22,387 nt of DNA from a virus: positions 1-22,387 of IMG/VR virus record IMGVR_UViG_3300017917_001447, one strand, 5' to 3'. The position numbers were made by a program, and so were the translations under genes. Positions 16,512 through 22,387 of this stretch are shown here, piece by piece. The notes beneath the pieces were generated by a model. That model was given only the letters and a program-made list of their open reading frames with translations. It was not told where the DNA came from and did not search any database. How positions within the stretch are numbered: the stretch's first letter is position 1; each line of letters begins with the position of its first letter.

Positions 16512-17706
16512 TATTCAAATCAATACCACTGTCCAAAGTGTTTGCGAATTCATTAAAAGCCTTAGAATCCCCAACTCTCATATAGTTTACAAAGTCTCTA
16601 ATAACAATTTTATTTCTTTCTCCGTTTACTTCAACAATCATTTTTTCCAATTTATATGTGTTTGTATTGTTTACTGGAATTCCGTTTTCTTCATCCTTCT
16701 TCACCATATCTTCGATATCGTCAATATCACCACATGTTAACAATTTGAATCTAACAGTGGCTTTGCTAATTGGCATAGTGAATGAAAATAACCCTTCTTC
16801 ATCTGTTTCAGCTTCAAGGTCAATAGTTTTTAACTCATTCAAGTTTATTTCAGTGTCAAATGGTTCGTCAAATTCATCCAACAAAGTTACTGGATACATC
16901 TCGCCATAGGCTGTTGCTCTAAGCCAAATCATGATAGCATTTCTATCACCTGGCAATAAGTCTCTATATCTCAATTCAGGTTCAAGCAACTTTCTATTGA
17001 TAAGAATTTCCAAAAATTCACCGCTCTTTAACAAGTTTGGACTTGTAAGGATATTCTCGTCAGAAGTTGTCATAAAAGACAATCTAACGTTAGATTTTTT
17101 ACTTTTATATAGTTTACCCTTAGAAGGCAACGGAATAACGTCAAATGGTGCGTTATAGTTTGGTTGGCTCAACTCTAAGATGTAAGGGTCAACTGTTGGT
17201 TGTGGTACAAAAGATTGAGTTGGTTTAGTAGCCATAGCAGGGCTAGATGGGTTTGGTTGATAGTTAGGTTGTGTTTGCATAGTCTTTTGCTCGTAATATT
17301 GTTTATTTCTACCCATGGCTTCTTCTGAAAGCTTTTGATAATTTTGAGTTTGTTCTAGATTCTTTTTCAATTGCTCATCTCTAAGTCTCATTTGTTCATT
17401 GTAACCATCTTCTTTAGTAGGTTGTTGATAAACCCTAGAAGTTGTTCTTTCAGCCAAAGAAGGGTCTTTTACAACACCCATTTCTTGTTTTTGTTGTAAT
17501 TGAGCTTGAGTTCTAAGTCTCATCTGTTCAACAGCGCTCATATGTTCATAAGGTGTGTCTTCAGCAAATTGAGATTCGTAGATTTGATTTGTAACCATAG
17601 CCTTTTCAGCCTCGTATGCTGCAAGTTTTTCGGCTTCGCTTAAATTGTTGTTATCGTTGTTTTGTGGTTGATTGTTTGGAAAAACATTTGGTCTAATGTC
17701 TGGCAT
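16426..17706 (-). CDS. gp26-like baseplate hub/assembly protein (T4_baseplate family)
   Basis: The product has 426 residues. Residues 1-180 are Gln/Asn/Glu-rich and probably disordered or helical. From about 183 on the sequence follows the pattern I know from the T4 gp26/T4_baseplate family: FDVIPLPSKGKLY, then SFMTTSDENILTSPNLLKSG, LLPGDRNAIMIWLRATAYGE and a C-terminal FFWPEFRV. In T4, gp26 (208 aa) is needed to assemble the central hub; the Gln-rich N-terminal half is an addition. It has its own promoter-like motif about 35 bp upstream, and is followed without a gap by the overlapping small ORF. Its last codons cross a run of seven T. Confidence 0.78.
   Translation of the reverse strand: MPDIRPNVFPNNQPQNNDNNNLSEAEKLAAYEAEKAMVTNQIYESQFAEDTPYEHMSAVEQMRLRTQAQLQQKQEMGVVKDPSLAERTTSRVYQQPTKEDGYNEQMRLRDEQLKKNLEQTQNYQKLSEEAMGRNKQYYEQKTMQTQPNYQPNPSSPAMATKPTQSFVPQPTVDPYILELSQPNYNAPFDVIPLPSKGKLYKSKKSNVRLSFMTTSDENILTSPNLLKSGEFLEILINRKLLEPELRYRDLLPGDRNAIMIWLRATAYGEMYPVTLLDEFDEPFDTEINLNELKTIDLEAETDEEGLFSFTMPISKATVRFKLLTCGDIDDIEDMVKKDEENGIPVNNTNTYKLEKMIVEVNGERNKIVIRDFVNYMRVGDSKAFNEFANTLDSGIDLNIEVGTPGGGSIKTFLPLNVNFFWPEFRV
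16446..16452 (-). other. Seven-T run: candidate frameshift site
   Basis: In the gp26-like frame this reads AAC TTT TTT TGG. Skipping one T after the two Phe codons (or slipping back two) enters the downstream small ORF at GGC CTG AGT; a -1 slip instead meets TGA after two codons. The run lies six codons before the zero-frame stop. Confidence 0.4.
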
Positions 17707-17741
17707 AATAAAACTAGTTTAAATTATCTTATTGATTTAAA

Positions 17742-17753
17742 AATAAATATACC
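17742..17753 (-). promoter_or_regulatory. ATATTTAT-type late-promoter-like motif
   Basis: GGTATATTTATT in the minus direction, about 35 bp upstream of the gp26-like ATG at 17706 and about 25 bp after the preceding terminator. Confidence 0.45.
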
Positions 17754-17778
17754 AAAACAAATTTTTTTGTAAATAAAA

Positions 17779-17798
17779 AAGCCTCTATATAGAGGCTT
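17779..17798 (-). terminator. Intrinsic terminator after the 138-aa gene
   Basis: A perfect palindrome, arms AAGCCTC/GAGGCTT around TATATA, followed by T-rich sequence in the minus direction. It lies 11 bp past the stop at 17809. Confidence 0.85.
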
Positions 17799-17808
17799 TA
17801 TTTATTAA

Positions 17809-18225
17809 TTATTCTTGTAGACCACCTTGACTTTTTATATGGTTTATCATATCACTAGTATCACCAATAGGGTTTTCAGTACCGAATGACCTACCAATCA
17901 TGTTATAGGTTTGACCAAACGATTGTAGTTGCGGTATGTTTGTATTTTTTAATTTTTCAGCCATTGTTAGATACATTTCTTTTTTAGTTTCTGGTGTGGC
18001 ACCATGAACGCTAAGTGTTTTTTTCATTAAATCATATACTTGAGCGTCAATCGACCCTAAATCTTTACCGTTTTCGTAAGCATACACATAATGTCTTAAC
18101 AAACTATCAGTTACCCCATCAACATCTGTTATAGGTCCCTCATTTAAGTTCTTAGCAGCTAAATATCTTTGTTCTGCCAAGATATTGGCTTTTTTTAAAT
18201 TTATCTTTTTATCAAATCTTCTCAT
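17809..18225 (-). CDS. Unidentified 138-aa late protein, possible internal virion protein
   Basis: The start is placed at the ATG of MRRFDKKINL (18225). The frame stays open upstream to 18621, but that part overlaps the tube gene, its terminator and the promoter-like motif, so it is spurious. The protein is helical, with an N-terminal basic stretch ending L27-N28-E29 before Gly30, a perfect fit to the T4 prohead-protease rule (L/I-x-E before a small residue). The rest (for example YDLMKKTLSVHG, then ETKKEMYLTMAEKL) has no motif I can name. It is a single-gene unit with its own promoter-like motif and terminator, between tube and gp26-like genes. Confidence 0.78.
   Translation of the reverse strand: MRRFDKKINLKKANILAEQRYLAAKNLNEGPITDVDGVTDSLLRHYVYAYENGKDLGSIDAQVYDLMKKTLSVHGATPETKKEMYLTMAEKLKNTNIPQLQSFGQTYNMIGRSFGTENPIGDTSDMINHIKSQGGLQE
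18139..18225 (-). other. Candidate N-terminal capsid-targeting peptide (ends L-N-E before Gly)
   Basis: Residues 1-29 of the 138-aa protein. It is basic and amphipathic, with two L-x-E tripeptides (16-18 and 27-29); the second is followed by Gly as in T4 gp21 substrates. Confidence 0.4.
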
Positions 18226-18233
18226 TTTAATTA

Positions 18234-18250
18234 GTTTTATTATAAATATC
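18234..18250 (-). promoter_or_regulatory. ATATTTAT-type late-promoter-like motif (best copy)
   Basis: GATATTTATAATAAAAC in the minus direction, 8 bp before the ATG at 18225. It is shared almost exactly with the copy before the 434-aa gene. The core is flanked upstream by the tube-gene terminator. Confidence 0.55.
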
Positions 18251-18262
18251 ATTTTAAAATAA

Positions 18263-18289
18263 AAAAAACCTCCGAAATAGAGGTTTTTT
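18263..18289 (-). terminator. Intrinsic terminator after the tube gene
   Basis: Ten-base stem AAAAAACCTC/GAGGTTTTTT with a seven-base loop and a U-rich tail in both directions. It sits about 20 bp past the tube stop at 18311. Confidence 0.82.
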
Positions 18290-18310
18290 ATTTTTGTGTT
18301 TAAACAAATA

Positions 18311-18799
18311 TTAGAATAATAAGATTGCTCTGTCAAATCTAAGAGTTGCTGTAATCTCAGCGATACCGTCATCTTCGAATGACAAGTCACCAAATCCAAC
18401 ATTTGTAAGCATGGTTCCATCAAGTAACCATTTTTCAATAACAACACCTGTTGGGTCAAGCATTTCAAGCTCAACTGGTCTTTTATAACCAGCAGCATAA
18501 CCTTGACGACCTGTGATTGATTCAGAATGAAGACGAACCCATTCCATAATAGCTTGAGTAGCAGAAGGACCAATTGGGTCACGGAACGTAACGTCAATCG
18601 CTTCCCATGTAAATCTACCAATAACCCAAGTAGATGTGTTTAGGAAAGGAATCTCAACCTCATTTTGTGTTATTGAAGGTCTAGAAGCTGAAGATAACCA
18701 CCATTGTTGGATACCTAAATCAGCAGGGAATGTAATCAACCAACGATTCTTTTTCTTAGGCTCGTATGGTAGGGGCATTTTCATTAATAAATCAGCCAT
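18311..18799 (-). CDS. gp19: Tail tube protein, gp19-like
   Basis: The product has 162 residues, almost the length of T4 gp19 (163). It polymerises as stacked hexameric rings into the inner tube through which DNA passes. The sequence has the tube signatures: KKNRWLITFPADLGIQQW near the N-terminus, SRPSITQNEVEIPFLN (about 40-55), FTWEAIDVTFRDPIGP (about 65-80), and a C-terminal LTNVGFGDLSFEDDGIAEITATLRFD beta region. The gene follows the sheath with one small gene between. It has its own promoter-like motif upstream and terminator downstream, suited to a protein needed in high copy number. Alternative in-frame Met6 or Met8 starts are possible. Confidence 0.93.
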   Translation of the reverse strand: MADLLMKMPLPYEPKKKNRWLITFPADLGIQQWWLSSASRPSITQNEVEIPFLNTSTWVIGRFTWEAIDVTFRDPIGPSATQAIMEWVRLHSESITGRQGYAAGYKRPVELEMLDPTGVVIEKWLLDGTMLTNVGFGDLSFEDDGIAEITATLRFDRAILLF

Positions 18800-18820
18800 T
18801 TTCTATCAGTTTTTAAAAAA

Positions 18821-18846
18821 TATTTTATTGTTTTATTATAAATATA
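18821..18846 (-). promoter_or_regulatory. ATATTTAT-type late-promoter-like motif before the tube gene
   Basis: TATATTTATAATAAAAC followed by AATAAAATA in the minus direction, ending about 21 bp upstream of the tube ATG. This copy also matches seven of eight bases of the Bacteroidota -7 consensus TAnnTTTG. No clear terminator separates it from the 123-aa gene that ends at 18884, so read-through is likely. Confidence 0.5.
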
Positions 18847-18883
18847 CAGTTTTTTGTTTTTTTACTATTTTAAACCAGAAAAA

Positions 18884-19255
18884 TTATTTTCTTAGTATTT
18901 TATTTAACACAGAATTAATGTTTAATTGATTTTCTTTTGAATGTTTATTAAAGTTATTTACTATTGTTTCTATGTTGTCATGTAATTTTGACTCAGCACC
19001 ATTCATACCCTTATTCTCTAAGTCATCAATGATATTTTGTTTAGCTTCAGCGCTTGTCATAATTGAATATATGTTGGATAAAACATCCTTGTTATCCAAG
19101 GCTTTGTTGGCCAAGAATTTATTTTGTCCCTTTAGAGGTAAACCAATGAGTTTTGCAAAAGCCAGAATGGTATCAACATCATAATTAAACTGAACTTCTT
19201 TTTCTTCATTTAAAAAGAGTCTATTGTATTGTGATTCTGTTATGATTATTTTCAT
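18884..19255 (-). CDS. Unidentified 123-aa protein between sheath and tube, targeting-like N-terminus
   Basis: Starts MKIIITESQYNRLFLNE; the remaining ~105 residues are helical, rich in Asn/Lys/Asp (for example SAEAKQNIIDDLENKG), with no enzymatic motif. The N-terminus shares I-T-E-x-Q-Y-x-x-L...L-x-E with the 434-aa protein. I-T-E-S-type N-termini are common, as I recall, in predicted proteins of marine T4-like phages, where they may mark proteins for packaging. It has its own promoter-like motif just upstream and probably reads through into the tube gene. Function unknown. Confidence 0.8.
   Translation of the reverse strand: MKIIITESQYNRLFLNEEKEVQFNYDVDTILAFAKLIGLPLKGQNKFLANKALDNKDVLSNIYSIMTSAEAKQNIIDDLENKGMNGAESKLHDNIETIVNNFNKHSKENQLNINSVLNKILRK
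19205..19255 (-). other. Candidate N-terminal targeting peptide (ends L-N-E)
   Basis: Residues 1-17 of the 123-aa protein, MKIIITESQYNRLFLNE. L15-N16-E17 matches the L-x-E cleavage rule of T4 gp21, but the next residue is Glu instead of a small one. Confidence 0.4.
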
Positions 19256-19261
19256 GTTTGT

Positions 19262-19279
19262 CTTTTAAGATAAATATCG
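19262..19279 (-). promoter_or_regulatory. ATATTTAT-type late-promoter-like motif
   Basis: CGATATTTATCTTAAAAG in the minus direction, 6 bp before the ATG at 19255 and directly downstream of the sheath terminator. The ATAA after the core is replaced by CTTAA. Confidence 0.45.
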
Positions 19280-19290
19280 TTATAAAACAA

Positions 19291-19318
19291 AAAAAGCTCC
19301 CGTTAAGGAAGCCTTTTT
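19291..19318 (-). terminator. Intrinsic terminator after the sheath gene
   Basis: In the minus direction AAAGGCTTCC pairs with GGGAGCTTT across a short TTAAC loop (two G-U pairs), followed by a run of T. It lies 17 bp after the sheath stop. Confidence 0.78.
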
Positions 19319-19334
19319 GTTTTGTTTATGTTTA

Positions 19335-22202
19335 TTAGATGTTATCGAAAGATGCACCAGTGTTCATAATTACGAACTCTAACTGGATAAATTCTAACGC
19401 TCTAGTTGGTTTCAAGAATATTTGACCTGTAAGTTGATTTCTGTCGATATCTTCTGGGTCATTTGAAAGAACCACTCTAAAGTCTGTAAGACCTCTTTCA
19501 GCTCTAATGTTATCAAGGATTGGATTAACCAATGACAAGAATTGATTTCTTACAACGCTATCATTTTGTTCGAACAACAATCTGATAGAAACAGCAGAGA
19601 TAAGTTTTCTAGCTTGTAACAATAGTCTTCTAACGTTGATTCTGTCAAGAGCAGATTCTTTAACTTGAAGAGTCTTATTACCCCAGATTTTAATACCATC
19701 TGTTGTAAATGTTGCAATTGGGTTAACTCTATTCTCGTATAACGCATCTCTTTCAGCAAGAGTAAGTTTTTTACGAGCTTGGATAGCGTCAACATCACCT
19801 CTTTGGATACCAGCAACCGCAAACCATGGGAATGCAATGTTGTCAGTCAATGCGATGTTTCTTACTACGTCTCTTGTAGGTGGCATCCAGATGTAAACGT
19901 TGTTTTCAGTATCGTTTACTTGAATCCATGGCCAATAAGTACAAGAGTAATTACTGTCGAAGGAACCATCTGAGTAGAAGTCTGAAATTTCTTCAGCTGT
20001 CATTACATCACCACCAGCATTAACATCTGGAGTTGTAAGGATGTAAAGTGAGTCAGCTCTATCAGTTTCAACCATTTCGATTGCAGCTTCAATTAAGTTG
20101 CTGTTGTCGAATGTATCGATACCTGGTGTTGCAAACACGTTGATGTTAACAGCCTCAGGATTTTTGAACGTCCAGATACCTTCTAAGTATGCGTAGTAAT
20201 CAGAGTTGATACCTAAATCACCATTAGAAAGTGTTCTGTTGCTAAACGCACCTGAATCTAAACCTTTAACACCATTAGAGTTGTTAATAAGGAAAGAATC
20301 TAAATTACTTCTTCTAGTTCTGTAAATATCCCATCCATCAAAACCACCGTATGGTGCGAATGTAAACTTACGAGCGAATATTTTGTTATATGGGTTGTTA
20401 GTATCCGCAACAGCTGTAGCGTTAAACGCAGCATCACCAGTATCAAATAAGAATATTGGGCTGTATGTATCACCACTAGAATTAATAACGATAAACACAT
20501 TGTCAATTGTAGCACCAGTAGCATTTACGTCCATGTGGAAACCTTTTGTAAGACCTGTCCACATATTGTATGTTTGACCAACTGGAATACCTTTATAATC
20601 AAAGAAATCAGCGTCAATTCCAACGGTTTCTGATAAACCTAAATATGCTTTACGTTTGTTTTCAAAAGCACTATAAGCTGTTTTATATTCAATGCTTGGG
20701 TCTACAACGCTTGTGTTACCATTTTCTTGGTAATCTCTAATTGGGTAACCAACAAAACCAGCTGGAATCATATCGCTTGTATCAGACTCAGTATCCATTT
20801 CAATAAGAACATAAGCTGATTTAGAAGGATATTCACCATCAAGTGTACCAATTCTTCTAGCAATATAGTTGTTAGAAGTTGGGCTCATAGTTACACGACT
20901 GAATGTTTCCAACACTGTTGGTTGAGCATCTGTATCATAGAAACTTCTAATAACAACATCAAATTCACCAGAATCTAAGTTGATGTTTCTAATAGAAACT
21001 TTAAATTGTTCGTTAGCCGCATTACCATCAGAAATAGTCCAGAATCTAAACAATCTGAATAAATTGGTACCACGTAACTCAGAAACAACATAAGGTGTAA
21101 CCGCTGGTTGATATTCTTCTAAATAATCATTGAACACAGCATCTTGTCCAGTTGGCCCATAGTTTACTAAATTTAAGTTAATACCATATATTTTTTCATT
21201 AGCGTTTAAATCGCTAAACATGTTTCTATAGAATTCTTCAACAAATACAGCAGTAGTACCATCTTGTGCTTCTCTACCCAATACTCTAGTAATATAATTT
21301 TGTTTAGTTCTATCAAATGACATTACATAACTAAAAGCACCTTGAGTGTTAGACACACCTGTCAAAGCAAAATCACCAGTAGCGCTAGTATTAGCATCTG
21401 TATATATTGGGTCAAAACCTAAGTTACCCGTTGCAGCACTAACTTCAAAATTAGGTAACTGTGTAGCTGTATTAATTGTAGCTCTTGAACGTAACAACGC
21501 AACCAATTTATTTTCAACATCAGAATAAGCAGAACCTGAATAAGTTGAAGTTACACCTGTTGTTGTACCAGTAACATATGAACCAGAAGTTCCAAATGAA
21601 TTAACGTATAAATCAAATGATGTTCCTGTAAATGAAGAACCATTCTTAAGGTAAGATGTCTCAACACTTCCAGTTTGACCAGTTCCAGTTACAAAACCTA
21701 AGAATGCTAAATCAGAAGCGATAGTTCCATTATCATAAAGAGTTTGAATCAATGGGTCAGCTGAAACTACAGTAACTAATGTACCACCAGTTGTAGCGGT
21801 ATATGAAATTAATGGATTGTATGTGTTACCAGTTGATGTGGTAACAACAGTTGCTGGGTCTAAAGCACCTTGAAGGGTAATACCCCATGCTGGACCAGCA
21901 TTATAACCAGATAAACCTAAAATTCTAGTTACGAATAATTGGTTTGATTGGCTTAAATATGATTTAGCGATATAAGGTAACTCATATTTTGGTGCTCCAG
22001 TATCTTTTATTTTGGTAGCATTTTGCCCACCAAAGAAAGATTGGAATTCGCCATAGTTGCTAACAAAGATAGGTTGGAAAGCTGGACCAATAGTAGTCTC
22101 ACCAACTAACCCAAGAGTTGTTACACCAATTTGACGTGTAATAAAAGATAAGTCTTTTTCTGAGGTATAAACCCCTGGACTTACGAACACTTTTGTTGCC
22201 AT
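19335..22202 (-). CDS. gp18: Contractile tail sheath protein, gp18-like
   Basis: The product has 955 residues. The sheath wraps the tube and contracts to drive it through the host envelope. The N-terminus VFVSPGVYTSEKDLSF is the classic T4-type sheath start. The C-terminal core carries VNPIATFTTDGIKIWGNKTLQ (about 825-845), the segment that forms the conserved inner domain, and ends with FLKPTRALEFIQLEFVI. T4 gp18 is 659 residues, so about 300 residues are extra; residues about 115-230 are Ser/Thr/Gly-rich and probably belong to outward-facing insertion domains. The start is the ATG at 22202, preceded by a ~45-base A/T leader without Shine-Dalgarno and a promoter-like motif. A terminator follows. 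Confidence 0.95.
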   Translation of the reverse strand: MATKVFVSPGVYTSEKDLSFITRQIGVTTLGLVGETTIGPAFQPIFVSNYGEFQSFFGGQNATKIKDTGAPKYELPYIAKSYLSQSNQLFVTRILGLSGYNAGPAWGITLQGALDPATVVTTSTGNTYNPLISYTATTGGTLVTVVSADPLIQTLYDNGTIASDLAFLGFVTGTGQTGSVETSYLKNGSSFTGTSFDLYVNSFGTSGSYVTGTTTGVTSTYSGSAYSDVENKLVALLRSRATINTATQLPNFEVSAATGNLGFDPIYTDANTSATGDFALTGVSNTQGAFSYVMSFDRTKQNYITRVLGREAQDGTTAVFVEEFYRNMFSDLNANEKIYGINLNLVNYGPTGQDAVFNDYLEEYQPAVTPYVVSELRGTNLFRLFRFWTISDGNAANEQFKVSIRNINLDSGEFDVVIRSFYDTDAQPTVLETFSRVTMSPTSNNYIARRIGTLDGEYPSKSAYVLIEMDTESDTSDMIPAGFVGYPIRDYQENGNTSVVDPSIEYKTAYSAFENKRKAYLGLSETVGIDADFFDYKGIPVGQTYNMWTGLTKGFHMDVNATGATIDNVFIVINSSGDTYSPIFLFDTGDAAFNATAVADTNNPYNKIFARKFTFAPYGGFDGWDIYRTRRSNLDSFLINNSNGVKGLDSGAFSNRTLSNGDLGINSDYYAYLEGIWTFKNPEAVNINVFATPGIDTFDNSNLIEAAIEMVETDRADSLYILTTPDVNAGGDVMTAEEISDFYSDGSFDSNYSCTYWPWIQVNDTENNVYIWMPPTRDVVRNIALTDNIAFPWFAVAGIQRGDVDAIQARKKLTLAERDALYENRVNPIATFTTDGIKIWGNKTLQVKESALDRINVRRLLLQARKLISAVSIRLLFEQNDSVVRNQFLSLVNPILDNIRAERGLTDFRVVLSNDPEDIDRNQLTGQIFLKPTRALEFIQLEFVIMNTGASFDNI

Positions 22203-22245
22203 ATTTTTTTACTTTTTAAGTGATATTATTAATTTTAATGTTTTG

Positions 22246-22261
22246 TTTTATAATAAATATC
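22246..22261 (-). promoter_or_regulatory. ATATTTAT-type late-promoter-like motif before the sheath gene
   Basis: GATATTTATTATAAAA in the minus direction, about 43 bp upstream of the sheath ATG, so the leader is longer than at the other genes. Confidence 0.5.
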
Positions 22262-22307
22262 TTTGATTTTTCAAAAGTAGGTGCCCAAAAAAATAATAAT
22301 CACTTTT

Positions 22308-22338
22308 AGTATGATTTTTTTCATACTTTTGTCATACT
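22308..22338. promoter_or_regulatory. Three TCATACT boxes: possible operator in the divergent region
   Basis: AGTATGA (22308-22314) and TCATACT (22321-22327) form a perfect 7-bp inverted repeat around six T; a second TCATACT follows at 22332-22338, exactly 11 bp (one helical turn) after the first. The boxes lie between the sheath promoter-like motif and the start of a plus-strand gene. Repressor or activator binding is inferred from geometry only. Confidence 0.4.
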
Positions 22339-22377
22339 AACTGTTTACAACCCTAAAAAACAGATTATATTTAGCTT

Positions 22378-22387
22378 ATGAAAAAGT
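22378..22387 (+). CDS. Possible start of a divergent plus-strand gene, cut by the window edge
   Basis: An ATG at 22378 opens MKK before the window ends. TATATTTA lies just upstream (22366-22373), and the region between it and the sheath gene looks regulatory. It would mark the end of the minus-strand block. Only three codons are visible. Confidence 0.35.

Noticed and set aside
17809-18621. Longer version of the 138-aa gene starting at 18621
   Set aside because: The extra 132 codons overlap the tube gene, its terminator and the promoter-like motif, and their translation is Leu-rich shadow sequence. The ATG at 18225 is the better start.
18636-18929. 97-codon plus-strand frame across the tube gene start
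   Set aside because: It runs antisense to the tube gene and through the A/T-rich leader; the translation is hydrophobic low-complexity sequence without support.
1-22387. tRNA genes, CRISPR arrays, insertion sequences and attachment sites
   Set aside because: I looked on both strands and saw no cloverleaf, no regularly spaced repeats, no transposase and no terminal inverted repeats.

Overview
The window is AT-rich and gene-dense. Almost all of it is one long block of minus-strand genes that reads as the tail and baseplate late module of a large T4-type contractile-tailed phage (myovirus). The anchors I recognise are a gp18-like sheath, a gp19-like tube, a gp26-like (T4_baseplate family) protein, a tape-measure candidate, a very large tube-cap/baseplate protein with an OmpA-like domain, a gp53/LysM-like wedge protein, and a 2142-residue hub with two wall-degrading domains. 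The host is probably a member of the Bacteroidota. Starts lack Shine-Dalgarno sequences and have A/T-rich leaders instead, and one start is preceded by a Bacteroidota-like TATATTTG element. The host call is inference; the T4-type tail assignment is firm.

Layout in the direction of transcription (right to left): a putative divergent regulatory region (22203-22377), with the first codons of a plus-strand gene at the right edge; sheath (22202-19335); a 123-aa protein with a short N-terminal targeting-like motif; tube (18799-18311); a 138-aa protein with a similar N-terminus; the 426-aa gp26-like protein, overlapped at its 3' end by a small ORF in the +1 frame at a run of seven T; a 434-aa protein with the same N-terminal motif; tape measure (14814-12373); OmpA-containing baseplate protein (12115-7862); gp53-like protein (7846-7526); giant hub/peptidase/lysozyme (7536-1108); two uncharacterised small genes (1076-480 and 487-92); and the first 13 codons of another gene (41-1).

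Most gene boundaries in the right half are a compact cassette: a hairpin terminator for the upstream gene, then an ATATTTAT-type promoter-like motif, then an A/T-rich leader and ATG. Genes lacking the cassette are packed with 2-15 bp gaps or overlaps and are probably co-transcribed. The genes fit one assembly line: tube polymerised on a tape measure, wrapped by sheath, capped by a hub/wedge baseplate whose central protein carries enzymes for crossing a Gram-negative cell wall. The points most worth checking are the overlap and possible programmed frameshift in the gp26-like gene, the late-promoter-like motif, the prohead-protease-like N-termini on three genes inside a tail cluster, and the OmpA and double-hydrolase domains built into baseplate proteins.
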